54,368 bases of DNA from Pseudomonadota bacterium (GTDB taxonomy: Bacteria; Desulfobacterota; Desulfobacteria; Desulfobacterales; RPRI01): positions 1-54,368 of the forward strand of contig JAHITX010000126.1 in assembly GCA_018817425.1 (NCBI GenBank). Direction: 5' to 3'. Below, one piece after another: positions 1 to 8,427 of the stretch (the first letter of the stretch is position 1; every line of letters starts with the position of its first letter). The translations under genes and the position numbers were made by a program. The notes beneath the pieces are model-generated. The model ran no database searches. It was given only the letters and a program-made list of their open reading frames with translations, and was not told the origin of the DNA.

Positions 1-48
1 GATTTCTTTTTAAGAGATCTGGTTGAAGAAATGGGAATATCAGAATGA
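1..48 (+). CDS. 3' end of an unidentified gene
   Basis: The first 48 bases read open in frame 1 and end with TGA at 46-48, giving a 15-residue C-terminus (DFFLRDLVEEMGISE). It lies 9-42 nt upstream of the first glycosyltransferase on the same strand, so it is probably the preceding gene of the same operon. The tail is too short to assign a family, and a chance open frame cannot be excluded. Confidence 0.35.
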   Translation, partial: DFFLRDLVEEMGISE

Positions 49-57
49 TCTTATATC

Positions 58-1752
58 TTGTCATCTATAGTTGATGCGAAGCATTACAATATGGTTAATA
101 TTTCCGACAATCCGGGAAAAGATTATTCATGGTTAAGGCTGGCAGGCATTTTATTTATTTTTCTTATTGCCTATACCTGGGCACAGCCGTTCCGGGACAT
201 ATACGGCCTTGAAACCCGTAATGCACTTATGGCCCGTGAAATGCTTGAAGACGGGATTAGTCTTATTCCAAAAGCACTGGGGCAACCTTATCCCGATTAT
301 CCACCTCTTTACTTCTGGCTTGAAACCCTTTTTTCGAATCCTTCGGGTCATATTACCACCTTAAGCGCAGTACTTCCAAGCGCCCTTTCGGCTATAGGTA
401 TTTTGGCACTTACATTTTTCTTTGGGCGTAGTATCAATATACGTACAGGCTGGCTTTCACTATTAGTACTTGCCACTATCCCTAAATTCTGGCTTGAAGC
501 AAGCAGTGTTACAATTGATATGCTGCTTGCTTTTAATATCACTGCTGCCATTTTCTGTCTTTACTTCAGAGATAATAGCCAACATTTTAGGGGAAAAATT
601 ACTTATGCTATAAGTGCAGTTATTTTCCTGATATTTGCTTTTCTCACCAAAGGTCTCATAGGAATAGTTCTGCCGGGGATATCATGGGGTGGATATCTTC
701 TCTGGGAGAGACGCTGGAAACATTTATTTTCCTTTGTTTTGTTTATGGCTTCTATTGGACTGCTTTGTATGGCAATTGAATTGTTTATCGTTTCCCATGC
801 TGGAGGCAGACAACTGGTTGATGATGTTATAAGGATGCAGATCACGGGCAGAATAACAAGTAAAGCCAATAAATCAGTTTTTTATTACCCTTTACAGCTG
901 CTTGAAATCGTAAGTGTCTGGTGGCTTTTTATTATTCCGGGATTATTTCGTTATGATGATAAAAAATCAGAAAAAAGCATCTTATACCGGTTTCGTCAAA
1001 CGGTAACATCTCATTCGGCAAACCGCTTGGCAATTACATGGTTTGCAGGAACAGTTGCTGTTTTCTCACTTGCCAGCACAAAACATTCCCGATACCTTTT
1101 ACCGCTCTATCCTGCGGCTGCTATTATTCTTGCTTCTTTAATAGAGGATATTATTATCAAAGGCTCCATACTCTATAAAAATATATTTCAAAATATTATA
1201 AACGCTCTAATTTTGGCAGTATTGCTGGCTGGTTTGGTTTTTTCCTGTTTATACAGACAATTGGTGTTTGTCCCTTTTGCATTCGTTTTTATCTGGTTGG
1301 CAGCAGGGATATTTTTGTGGTTTTTCATAAGAAGACGAATAATAGAGAAATATAGTTTGATTGCCTCAATACTGCTTCTTCTCATCGTGGGACTTTCCGG
1401 ATCAAATCTTATGGTAATCCCGGCATTTTCCCATATGGCATCCGGCCGGGCTTTTATAGAAGCAGCAGAATCGAAGGTTGACCCAAAACTTCCGCTTGTA
1501 CTTTATGGTATAAATAATGATGGCGATGGCGTAAAATTTGCTCTGTACAGCAACCGTAAACCATCTGCAATTCGTTTTGTAAACACTGCCGAAGAGTTAA
1601 ATATGATTACAAAACCTTGCCTTTTAGTTTCTCGTCTTAATGATAATACAGAGCTTAAAAGTCTTTTATACGGGGAAAAATGCAATAAGATAGCAGAAGG
1701 GAAAATCTACTCGAAACAATTTGTCGCCTGCTTGCTCGGTTCAGGAGAATAG
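58..1752 (+). CDS. ArnT/PMT-like integral membrane glycosyltransferase (GT39 type), paralogue 1
   Basis: A polytopic membrane protein of about 553-564 residues. It has a first transmembrane helix (LAGILFIFLIAYTW), then the periplasmic motif GLETRNALMAREML, then GQPYPDYPPLYFW. This is the first-loop signature of lipid-phosphate-sugar dependent glycosyltransferases (ArnT, PMT family), which move a sugar from undecaprenyl phosphate to an envelope acceptor. Many hydrophobic helices follow, and there is a soluble C-terminal part from about residue 470. In ArnT the motif begins DETRYAE; here the first acid is Leu (LETRN) and only the second remains. The start is uncertain: TTG at 58 gives 11 extra residues and ATG at 91 is equally plausible; neither has a clear ribosome-binding site. 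The end overlaps the region of the next gene's Shine-Dalgarno, so the two are probably cotranscribed. Donor and acceptor are unknown. Confidence 0.8.
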   Translation: MSSIVDAKHYNMVNISDNPGKDYSWLRLAGILFIFLIAYTWAQPFRDIYGLETRNALMAREMLEDGISLIPKALGQPYPDYPPLYFWLETLFSNPSGHITTLSAVLPSALSAIGILALTFFFGRSINIRTGWLSLLVLATIPKFWLEASSVTIDMLLAFNITAAIFCLYFRDNSQHFRGKITYAISAVIFLIFAFLTKGLIGIVLPGISWGGYLLWERRWKHLFSFVLFMASIGLLCMAIELFIVSHAGGRQLVDDVIRMQITGRITSKANKSVFYYPLQLLEIVSVWWLFIIPGLFRYDDKKSEKSILYRFRQTVTSHSANRLAITWFAGTVAVFSLASTKHSRYLLPLYPAAAIILASLIEDIIIKGSILYKNIFQNIINALILAVLLAGLVFSCLYRQLVFVPFAFVFIWLAAGIFLWFFIRRRIIEKYSLIASILLLLIVGLSGSNLMVIPAFSHMASGRAFIEAAESKVDPKLPLVLYGINNDGDGVKFALYSNRKPSAIRFVNTAEELNMITKPCLLVSRLNDNTELKSLLYGEKCNKIAEGKIYSKQFVACLLGSGE

Positions 1753-1759
1753 CCAATTT

Positions 1760-3439
1760 ATGAATAAAGAAATAAAAAAATATACGATAGCGCTTATAGC
1801 CTTATATGTTTTATGCTATATACTGCCGCTTGGATACAGAGATTTGGTAATTCCTGATGAAACACGCTACGCCGAAATCGCCAGGGAGATGATTTCAGGA
1901 GGCGACTGGGTTGTTCCGCATTTAAACGGATTACGATACTTTGAAAAACCTGTTTTAGGATACTGGGCACATGCATTCTCTATCATGCTTTTCGGAGAAA
2001 ACAATTTTGCTGTTCGTTTCCCTTCAGCGCTTGCAGTCGGACTTTCAGCATTGTTGATATATTTGCTTGTATTTAAAGTTTATCGTAAGGAAGATAAAAA
2101 TAATTATTTACCGACTGTTCTTGCAGTACTTGTCTTTCTGACTTCTTTTGAAGTGTTGGGTCTGGGTAATACAGCTGTCCTCGATAGTATATTTGCTCTC
2201 TTTTTAACAGCTTCCATAGCCTTTTTTTTTATTGCTTCTGAAGAAAACCTTAAATCAGGAAGAGAAAAACTATTTTTATTGTTATCCGGAATATTTTGCG
2301 GACTTGCATTTCTTACCAAGGGATTTCTTGCCTTTGCCCTTCCCATAATGGTAATAGCACCTTATCTTGTCTGGCAAAAACGTTATAAAGATATATTACG
2401 CATGAGCTGGCTTCCTCTTCTTTTCGCAGTGCTTGTATCTTTGCCATGGAGCATTGCTATCTACTTAAGAGAACCGGATTTCTGGCACTATTTTGTCTGG
2501 ACTGAACACATCCAGCGTTTTATGGCCAATAACGCCCAGCATAGTAAATCATTCTGGTTCTTCTGCCTTATTTCACCGGCAGCTTTATTGCCATGGACAT
2601 TCTTAATTCCGGCAACCATTGCCGGAATTAGAATGCAAATAAAATTTCTTGACGCAAGCAGCCGGCTGGTAAGGTTTTCTATTTGTTGGCTTGTACTGCC
2701 TTTTTTGTTTTTTTCACTTTCAAAAGGCAAGCTTATAACTTATATTCTTCCCTGCTTTGCACCTTTTTCCGTTCTTATGGCGCTCGGCCTTTCGAATATG
2801 ACTGAAAAGGTTAAAAACAGATCTTTTAAGTTCGGAGTAGTTTTTGCCGGTATGATATTTTCGCTGATACTTCTGGCTTTTATCTATATTCAACTTTTCG
2901 GCTATCATGATTTCTATCCTTATACCCAGCCATGGAAAATGCTAATGGCTGTTAACAGTCTTGTTTTTTTTATTTTATTTTGCGGCCTTTCTTTAAAAAG
3001 CCAAAATAGCAGATCCAGCGTTTTGCTTTTCGGGATAGCTCCGCTTCTGCTGTTTTTTTCAGCTCATTTCATTGTGCCTGATTTGACCTTAGAAAAGAAG
3101 GCACCCGGCACTCTTCTTGAAAGAAATAAACAGGCTCTCGGACAGGAATCTATAATCTTATCCGATTCAAGTACTGTTGGGGCAGTCTGCTGGTATATGA
3201 AGCGAAGTGATGTATACTTACTTGAAGGTGCCGGCGAACTTGATTATGGAATAAGTTGTGCAGATTCTGCGTTTAGATTGATAGATATTAAATCGGCTGT
3301 AAGTTTGATCAATGAAAATCGTGGCAAAACAGTGCTGGTATCCAAAATTAATAATATCCGCAAATGGAAAGATCGGCTTCCCGAACCTGTTTATCAAGAT
3401 GATAACGGCTTTAACGGATTTGTGTTCCGGCGTTATTAA
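1760..3439 (+). CDS. ArnT-like glycosyltransferase (GT39 type), paralogue 2
   Basis: A 559-residue polytopic membrane protein that keeps the canonical ArnT first-loop signature: PDETRYAEIAREM, then GDWVVPHLNG and YFEKPVLGYW. The D-E pair is the acidic site thought to be catalytic in ArnT/PMT enzymes. It is therefore likely to be an active transferase that uses a polyprenyl-phosphate sugar at the outer face of the inner membrane, as ArnT does when it modifies lipid A with aminoarabinose. The substrate here cannot be read from sequence. ATG 1760 was chosen over an upstream in-frame start at 1721 because AGGAG at 1743-1747 lies just ahead and the helix KKYTIALIALYVLCYI follows directly. Start and stop of paralogues 1 and 2 are 7 nt apart. 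A soluble domain occupies roughly the last 120 residues. Confidence 0.85.
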   Translation: MNKEIKKYTIALIALYVLCYILPLGYRDLVIPDETRYAEIAREMISGGDWVVPHLNGLRYFEKPVLGYWAHAFSIMLFGENNFAVRFPSALAVGLSALLIYLLVFKVYRKEDKNNYLPTVLAVLVFLTSFEVLGLGNTAVLDSIFALFLTASIAFFFIASEENLKSGREKLFLLLSGIFCGLAFLTKGFLAFALPIMVIAPYLVWQKRYKDILRMSWLPLLFAVLVSLPWSIAIYLREPDFWHYFVWTEHIQRFMANNAQHSKSFWFFCLISPAALLPWTFLIPATIAGIRMQIKFLDASSRLVRFSICWLVLPFLFFSLSKGKLITYILPCFAPFSVLMALGLSNMTEKVKNRSFKFGVVFAGMIFSLILLAFIYIQLFGYHDFYPYTQPWKMLMAVNSLVFFILFCGLSLKSQNSRSSVLLFGIAPLLLFFSAHFIVPDLTLEKKAPGTLLERNKQALGQESIILSDSSTVGAVCWYMKRSDVYLLEGAGELDYGISCADSAFRLIDIKSAVSLINENRGKTVLVSKINNIRKWKDRLPEPVYQDDNGFNGFVFRRY

Positions 3440-3560
3440 ATATAAATAAATATCCCAAAAAATAAGGTTGCTTCATAAAAGATGTTGCTTAAAGTTTGGC
3501 GTAATTAACGAAGAAGAGTATTTCAAGAGTTTCACAGACAGCCTGAATCAGGAGTAAATA

Positions 3561-5153
3561 ATCTCTGTACATACCAAATACAGCTTTTTTATTTTAATAG
3601 CTGGAATTATTTGTTTCAGTTCATTTCTTTCCGATGACTTTCTTGGGCTTGATGACAGATATGCAGTTTTTGCACAGGAAATGCTTCGTAACGGACCGAC
3701 ATTTTTTCCAACTACTTATGGAAAGCCTTATCCTGATTACCCTGCTACTGGGACATTAATGATATACCTTGCCTCACTGCCAGGAGGTCATGTTACACCT
3801 TTTACTGCGGCTATTCCAACAGCCATAGTATCGGCATTAATTCTGGTGCTCATATTTCGTATCGGGGCCATCCATTCACTGGAATGGGGACTTATTGGAG
3901 TTGGCTTTATTCTTCTTACCAAGACTTTTGTAAGTTTGTCTCGTTGTGTTTCGCCGGATCAATTTGTAAGCTTGGCTGCAGCATTAGGGTTTTATATAAT
4001 CTATACGGCTGATGTGTTCGACAAAAAAAGGCGCCTGTTTTGGATACCGCTGATATTTGTCGGTGGTTTTTTGTTTCGTGGGCCCTTAGGATTAATAATC
4101 CCGGCAGCAGTGGTCTGCACATACTATCTGGTTGATAAAAAGATAAAATTCTTTTCTCTGATGTCTTTTGTTGCGTTGTTGGTGATGATTTTATGCTGTG
4201 CCGGACTTCTGGCAGCAGCAAGATATCAGGGTGGTGATATATTTATGCATGATGTTATAAGGATGCAGGCGATAGGCCGGTTATATGAAAAAAGCCACGG
4301 ATTCCTGTATTATTTTACTGAAGGTCTTAATCAATATGCATTATGTTATCCTGTTGCTCTTATCGTCTTAATTATATTTTGGAAGAAGATATGGGAATAT
4401 GAGAGGGATGAATACAGACTTTTGGCAAAGCTTGCGATATGGGCATTTATTGTGATAATCGGTTTGTCCTTTGCCTCAACCAAAAAAGAAAGATATATTT
4501 TGCCTGCTATGCCTGCATTGGCGCTTATTTCAGGATGGTTGATATACGGGGCAAAGGATGAAATCAGAGCGCTTAAGCTAAAACGGGGTTTTCTTAAGTT
4601 ATGTAAATATTTTCCTGCTTTAGCGTGTTTATGTGTGGTAGCTATCGGATATTTTAATTTATTAAAATCGGACGTTGATTGGCATACGGCTTCAATATTA
4701 ACCGGCATTATAGCTATAGTGGTGTGGGCGGCAGATAGACGCCTGAAAGGTTCACTAAATGAGCTTTTAAAAATTGGAGCCGGTGCGCTGACGTTATTAA
4801 TTTTGATAACCAACATCTCAGAACCTTATGCCGTTAACACCAGAGGAAACCGTCCATTTGTGGAAAAAATCTCATCAATGCAAAAAAAGAGCCCGGCTAA
4901 TATAGTATTTTATCAACTTAGGCGAGACAAGGAGGCACTATCATTACTCGCGATATATGAAGAGCCTGTTGAGCCGCTATTCATCTATAAAGCAGGAGAA
5001 ATAACCTCATGTCCGGGCGGATCATATATTATTGCCACTGAGGAGGCTTTTAAACAACTGCCTGAGAAAGTAAAAACTCTTGTAACAACAGCATACAAAG
5101 GCAAATTCTACAAAGAAGATTGTTTGGTATTAATCAGGAAATTACAAGAATGA
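3561..5153 (+). CDS. ArnT/PMT-like glycosyltransferase (GT39 type), paralogue 3, no canonical start codon
   Basis: A membrane protein closest to paralogue 1. It shares GKPYPDYPA (GQPYPDYPP in paralogue 1), a GGHVTPF/GHITTL segment and HDVIRMQAIGR (DDVIRMQITGR). The first ATG in frame, 3681, falls inside the conserved loop GLDDRYAVFAQEML, so a start there would remove helix 1 and the catalytic loop. Reading upstream, the frame encodes a good first helix (FFILIAGIICFSSFL) back to a TAA at 3555-3557 but contains no ATG, GTG, TTG or CTG. AGGAG at 3550-3554 is 6 nt before ATC 3561, so a rare ATC/ATA start, or a mutated or misread start codon, is possible. I place the start at 3561 for that reason. 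As in paralogue 1 the first acid of the DE pair is Leu (LDDRYA). Function beyond the family is unknown. Confidence 0.7.
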   Translation: MSVHTKYSFFILIAGIICFSSFLSDDFLGLDDRYAVFAQEMLRNGPTFFPTTYGKPYPDYPATGTLMIYLASLPGGHVTPFTAAIPTAIVSALILVLIFRIGAIHSLEWGLIGVGFILLTKTFVSLSRCVSPDQFVSLAAALGFYIIYTADVFDKKRRLFWIPLIFVGGFLFRGPLGLIIPAAVVCTYYLVDKKIKFFSLMSFVALLVMILCCAGLLAAARYQGGDIFMHDVIRMQAIGRLYEKSHGFLYYFTEGLNQYALCYPVALIVLIIFWKKIWEYERDEYRLLAKLAIWAFIVIIGLSFASTKKERYILPAMPALALISGWLIYGAKDEIRALKLKRGFLKLCKYFPALACLCVVAIGYFNLLKSDVDWHTASILTGIIAIVVWAADRRLKGSLNELLKIGAGALTLLILITNISEPYAVNTRGNRPFVEKISSMQKKSPANIVFYQLRRDKEALSLLAIYEEPVEPLFIYKAGEITSCPGGSYIIATEEAFKQLPEKVKTLVTTAYKGKFYKEDCLVLIRKLQE

Positions 5154-5247
5154 GAAGCCACCACTTTTTTATGAATTTCTTTTTGCAATGAAAGTATGAA
5201 TGTAAGATTATTTTTTAATGTGAAACTAATATCTTTAAGGCATCATT

Positions 5248-5919
5248 ATGAGAATTTTAATTGTCGATGACGAATATTCGCTGCTTAAACAATTACAGCA
5301 ACTTTTTGAAAGTCAGCGTTACACAGTTGAAACGGCAACAGATGGCGAGGATGCGTTTGATAAGTTGTTCGCTACCTCTTTCGATTTGATTATTTTGGAT
5401 ATCATGATGCCTAAGGTCGATGGCCTGACTGTTTTGAAAGAGATTCGAAAAGCCGGAATCAAAACTCCGGTTCTGATGCTCACGGCTAAAGGAGATGTGG
5501 ATGATAAGATCAAGGGGCTTGATCTTGGAGCAGATGACTATCTGCCAAAACCATTTTCTTCGGATGAACTGATGGCGCGTGTCCGCGCCCTTTTCAGGCG
5601 ATCAGGCGGTCAGATTGAGTCGGTATTACAGGTTTATGATCTTAAGCTTGATACCGTTAGCCGGGATGTAACAAAAGACAAAAAGTTGCTTGAACTGACT
5701 CCCAGAGAATTTTCTATTTTAGAATTTCTTCTTTATAATAAAAACAGAGTAGTATCCAGATTCAGCCTGGCCGAACATGTTTGGGGAGATGATTTTGATC
5801 CTTTCAGCATGTCAAATTTTATGGATGTTCATATCAAAAATCTTCGGCATAAAATCGGTGACTCAATAATACAAACCATTCGTGGCGTTGGCTATATTAT
5901 TAAGGATCAACAAGAATGA
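5248..5919 (+). CDS. OmpR/PhoB-family response regulator
   Basis: A 223-residue cytoplasmic transcription regulator. The N-terminal receiver domain (about 1-118) has the acidic pair D7-D8, phospho-acceptor D51 in LIILDIMMPKVDG, T79 and K101 (LPKPF). The C-terminal winged-helix DNA-binding domain (about 128-220) carries LTPREFSILEFLL, the HVWG turn, DVHIKNLRHKIG and TIRGVGYII, typical of the OmpR family. It is followed with a 4-base overlap (ATGA) by its sensor kinase. Its position after three envelope glycosyltransferases suggests, but does not show, a role in regulating envelope modification, as PmrAB and PhoPQ do for arnT. The 94-bp gap before it could hold its own promoter. Confidence 0.93.
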   Translation: MRILIVDDEYSLLKQLQQLFESQRYTVETATDGEDAFDKLFATSFDLIILDIMMPKVDGLTVLKEIRKAGIKTPVLMLTAKGDVDDKIKGLDLGADDYLPKPFSSDELMARVRALFRRSGGQIESVLQVYDLKLDTVSRDVTKDKKLLELTPREFSILEFLLYNKNRVVSRFSLAEHVWGDDFDPFSMSNFMDVHIKNLRHKIGDSIIQTIRGVGYIIKDQQE

Positions 5920-7310
5920 CGGTTAAAAAAAGGATAATACTGTTTGTTGCGGGCACCGGTTTTATCACAAGCCTGTTGTTTTCCATTGTAGTGTTTTGTG
6001 AGCTTTTAGAACAGCCTTTTTCCCTTTTGGATAAAGAACTGAGAGAAGAAGCAGACAGGGCAAGCTTGATGATCTCTATGGGACAATCAGAATCGGCATT
6101 GCCGTCTGTGGGTTCGCCAAGCTATGAAAGTTATCCCTATTGGTTAAATATTTATAAGCAAGATTCCGGAATATTAATTTATGAGTCAAAGCTTGCAAAA
6201 CTTATAAAACTTCCTTCGGTTAAACCAGGCTCCAAAGCTATTTTAAACGCCTTAAACCAGCCCGAAAACATTTCTTTGGAACAACATAAAAGAAAGCAAA
6301 CAACCTTCCGTGTAAGATCTTTCATATTTAACTATTCTGGAATAGAGTATAAAGTACAAATCGCCCGCTCTATGTCAAAACTTAAAGATGAAATCAGGGA
6401 ATTGGTTTTAGGTCTTGTTGCAGGACTTGTTTTTTCCAGCATTGCTTTAATTGTAATCAGCTATTTTGTTGCGGGAAAGATATTAAAACCGATTGGAGCC
6501 ATGAGAGACTTAACACGGAATATAAGTGAAAAGAATCTTGATCAAAGAATTCCTGTAGGTCCCGAAAATGACGAATTCAATGAACTTGCAAACACTATTA
6601 ACCTGATGCTTGACAGGCTGCAATATTCATTTGCAAGACAAAGAAATTTATTGTTTGATACGTCTCATGAAATGAAAACGCCGCTGTCTACGATGAGGCT
6701 GGCAATAGATGAAATTTGTACCGCAAACAGGGAAAACCTCCCCCCTATATTGCAGGAAAATCTCTTGCAATTAAACAATCAGGTTCTAAGGATGGAACAG
6801 CTGGTTAAAAACCTATTAAGCCTCTCATCTCTGGAAATGTTGGACCGCATCAAACCGGAAGAAGTGAACTTGAAAGATTTAATATTATCCCTTGCATCCG
6901 ATTATCGATTTTTGACAGACGAACAAAACATCAAAATGGATATCCAATTTCCTGATAAACTTATTGTCAGTGGAGACGCTGACAAGCTGAACAGAGCTTT
7001 CTCAAATATATTTGATAATGCTATTAAGTATAACATTGTAGGTGGCAAAATCACTCTTGAAGGTAAGCAGGTTTTGGATGAGGTTATAATTACAATTACT
7101 AATACAGGTCCAGGAGTAGCTTCAAATGAAACTGAAAAAGTATTTGAACAATTTTACCGGGTGGAAAAATCCAGGTCTGCCAGATACGGTGGATCAGGAC
7201 TGGGACTGGCCATAGTTAAACGTATAATAGAGCTTCATGGCGGAAATGCAAAAATGGAGAGCGTACAGGGTGAATGGACGCGGGTAACTGTTTATCTTCC
7301 ATATGTATGA
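5916..7310 (+). CDS. membrane sensor histidine kinase with HAMP domain
   Basis: A 464-residue partner of the preceding regulator, translationally coupled by an ATGA overlap. TM1 is at about 7-28, followed by a periplasmic region of about 130 residues that I do not recognise, then TM2 at about 163-186. HAMP is at about 187-240. The dimerisation/phosphoacceptor domain has H251 in DTSHEMKTPLS. The ATPase domain shows the N box (NIFDNAIKYN, 364-373), the G1 box NTGPG (396-400), the F box FEQFYRVE and the G2 box GGSGLGLAI (425-433). All catalytic motifs are intact. No obvious terminator follows; a 435-bp gap separates it from the next gene. Confidence 0.92.
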   Translation: MTVKKRIILFVAGTGFITSLLFSIVVFCELLEQPFSLLDKELREEADRASLMISMGQSESALPSVGSPSYESYPYWLNIYKQDSGILIYESKLAKLIKLPSVKPGSKAILNALNQPENISLEQHKRKQTTFRVRSFIFNYSGIEYKVQIARSMSKLKDEIRELVLGLVAGLVFSSIALIVISYFVAGKILKPIGAMRDLTRNISEKNLDQRIPVGPENDEFNELANTINLMLDRLQYSFARQRNLLFDTSHEMKTPLSTMRLAIDEICTANRENLPPILQENLLQLNNQVLRMEQLVKNLLSLSSLEMLDRIKPEEVNLKDLILSLASDYRFLTDEQNIKMDIQFPDKLIVSGDADKLNRAFSNIFDNAIKYNIVGGKITLEGKQVLDEVIITITNTGPGVASNETEKVFEQFYRVEKSRSARYGGSGLGLAIVKRIIELHGGNAKMESVQGEWTRVTVYLPYV

Positions 7311-7745
7311 ACTTAAATAGTAAAGAGAATAATTATATGAATATTACTGTTACTGGAATCAGACAATAGCCCGATTTCTTGCAGACCGGAAAATGCCGCA
7401 ACAAAGCTATTGACTTTCCCCGGTATCATATATATTTTTTATAAAGTTTCAGTAAAGTTAGTGTTTGTGGGTTTAGAAAATAGCACCGATTCATGCAATA
7501 AAAGCCTCTTAGCCCTTTTTAATTATCGCAATTGGTATAATATAATCTGCTGATGTGGAATATAAAATGCTCAAATCATTTAAAACATTCAATTTTACTA
7601 AAAGCTGCAAATAACAATAATTTGATGGACGTATAAAAAGCTGGAGAACATTTTTTGTCATTCCGGCGTAATTGCTTTAATGGCGCTTTTTTAAATAACA
7701 TGATAAATTTATATAAATAATATTTAAAACGAAGAGGGGTGAGAT
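7311..7745. other. intergenic region between the kinase and the nifU-like gene
   Basis: 435 bp of AT-rich DNA with no convincing gene. It has stop codons in all frames and only very short reading frames. It must hold the promoter of the nifU-like operon. Possible sigma-70 elements are TTGACT at 7410-7415 with an AT-rich block near 7431, and a TATAAT pair at 7536-7546 without a good -35. I cannot choose between them. No IscR-type or other operator was recognised. Confidence 0.4.
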
Positions 7746-8258
7746 ATGTACACAGAAACAGTGATGGATCACTTCAAAAAACCTAGAAATGTAGGAGAAA
7801 TGAAAGATCCGGATGGAGTGGGAGAAATAGGCAATCCTGTCTGTGGCGATATGATGAATATATATATCAAGGTTAAAGATGATATAATCGAAGATATAAG
7901 TTTTCAGACATTTGGATGCGGAGCTGCAATTGCAGTTTCCAGCATGCTGACAGAAATGGCCAAAGGTAAAACCATAGAAGAAGCAAAAAAAATTACAAAT
8001 AAATCTGTAGCTGAGGCACTTCAAGGCCTTCCTAAAAACAAGCTCCACTGTTCAAACCTTGGCGCAGATGCCCTCCAACTCGCCATAAAAGATTATGAAG
8101 ACAGAAAAGCAGGAAAAGTAAGAGTTAAGCTGCCTATGGAAGATATTCATACACATGAAGAAGGTGAAGAATGCAAATGCCCGTATTGCAGTGGCGAGAT
8201 TGATCCAAAACATGAGTTTTGCGATAATTGCGGACGAGAAATAAGCGATATTCATTAG
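7746..8258 (+). CDS. NifU/IscU-like Fe-S scaffold protein with C-terminal zinc ribbon
   Basis: A 170-residue protein. Residues 1-125 are an IscU/NifU N-terminal scaffold domain with the three cluster-binding cysteines C33 (NPVCGD), C58 (TFGCGAA) and C102 (LHCSNLG), and the conserved aspartate after C33. Such proteins assemble a [2Fe-2S] or [4Fe-4S] cluster and pass it to apoproteins. Unlike plain IscU, the protein continues into an acidic, histidine-containing linker and a four-cysteine zinc ribbon (CPYC...FCDNCGREI, about 142-165). The start has a strong Shine-Dalgarno (GAGGGGTGAG). It is paired with a NifS-like gene downstream, as usual for these systems, but the two are now separated by a hairpin element whose first base supplies the G of the TAG stop. 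Confidence 0.92.
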   Translation: MYTETVMDHFKKPRNVGEMKDPDGVGEIGNPVCGDMMNIYIKVKDDIIEDISFQTFGCGAAIAVSSMLTEMAKGKTIEEAKKITNKSVAEALQGLPKNKLHCSNLGADALQLAIKDYEDRKAGKVRVKLPMEDIHTHEEGEECKCPYCSGEIDPKHEFCDNCGREISDIH

Positions 8259-8400
8259 AGCCACTTTCAAAACGTTTCAGTTTGGTCAAGCTCAAGGCGG
8301 GCGAAAATTTCAACCACAGGAATACATTTAGTATTTCGAGGATTGAAATTTGAGCCCAACGCTTAAGATCGGCCAAAATGGGGCGTTTTGAAACTGGCTC
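8258..8400. mobile_element. MITE-like hairpin element, copy 1
   Basis: A 143-bp non-coding element, about 90% identical to 11614-11760. Its ends are imperfect inverted repeats of about 40 bp: the left end begins GAGCCACTTTCAAAACG and the right end, read on the other strand, begins GAGCCAGTTTCAAAACG. A second inverted pair (AAATTTCAA / TTGAAATTT) lies inside, so the whole element folds as a long hairpin. It is flanked by the direct repeat ATTA (8254-8257 and 8401-8404), consistent with a 4-bp target-site duplication. Excising the element with one ATTA restores a TAA stop for the nifU-like gene and a 22-nt spacer, including AAGGAG, before the nifS-like ATG. It carries no transposase and must have been moved in trans. 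Confidence 0.85.
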
Positions 8401-8427
8401 ATTAATATTTTGTAAGGAGCATAATAG

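Noticed and set aside
7337-7369. Short frame MNITVTGIRQ upstream of the nifU-like gene, resembling the start of UDP-glucose dehydrogenases
   Set aside because: It stops after 10 codons, has no good ribosome-binding site and the following sequence shows no remnant of that enzyme in any frame.
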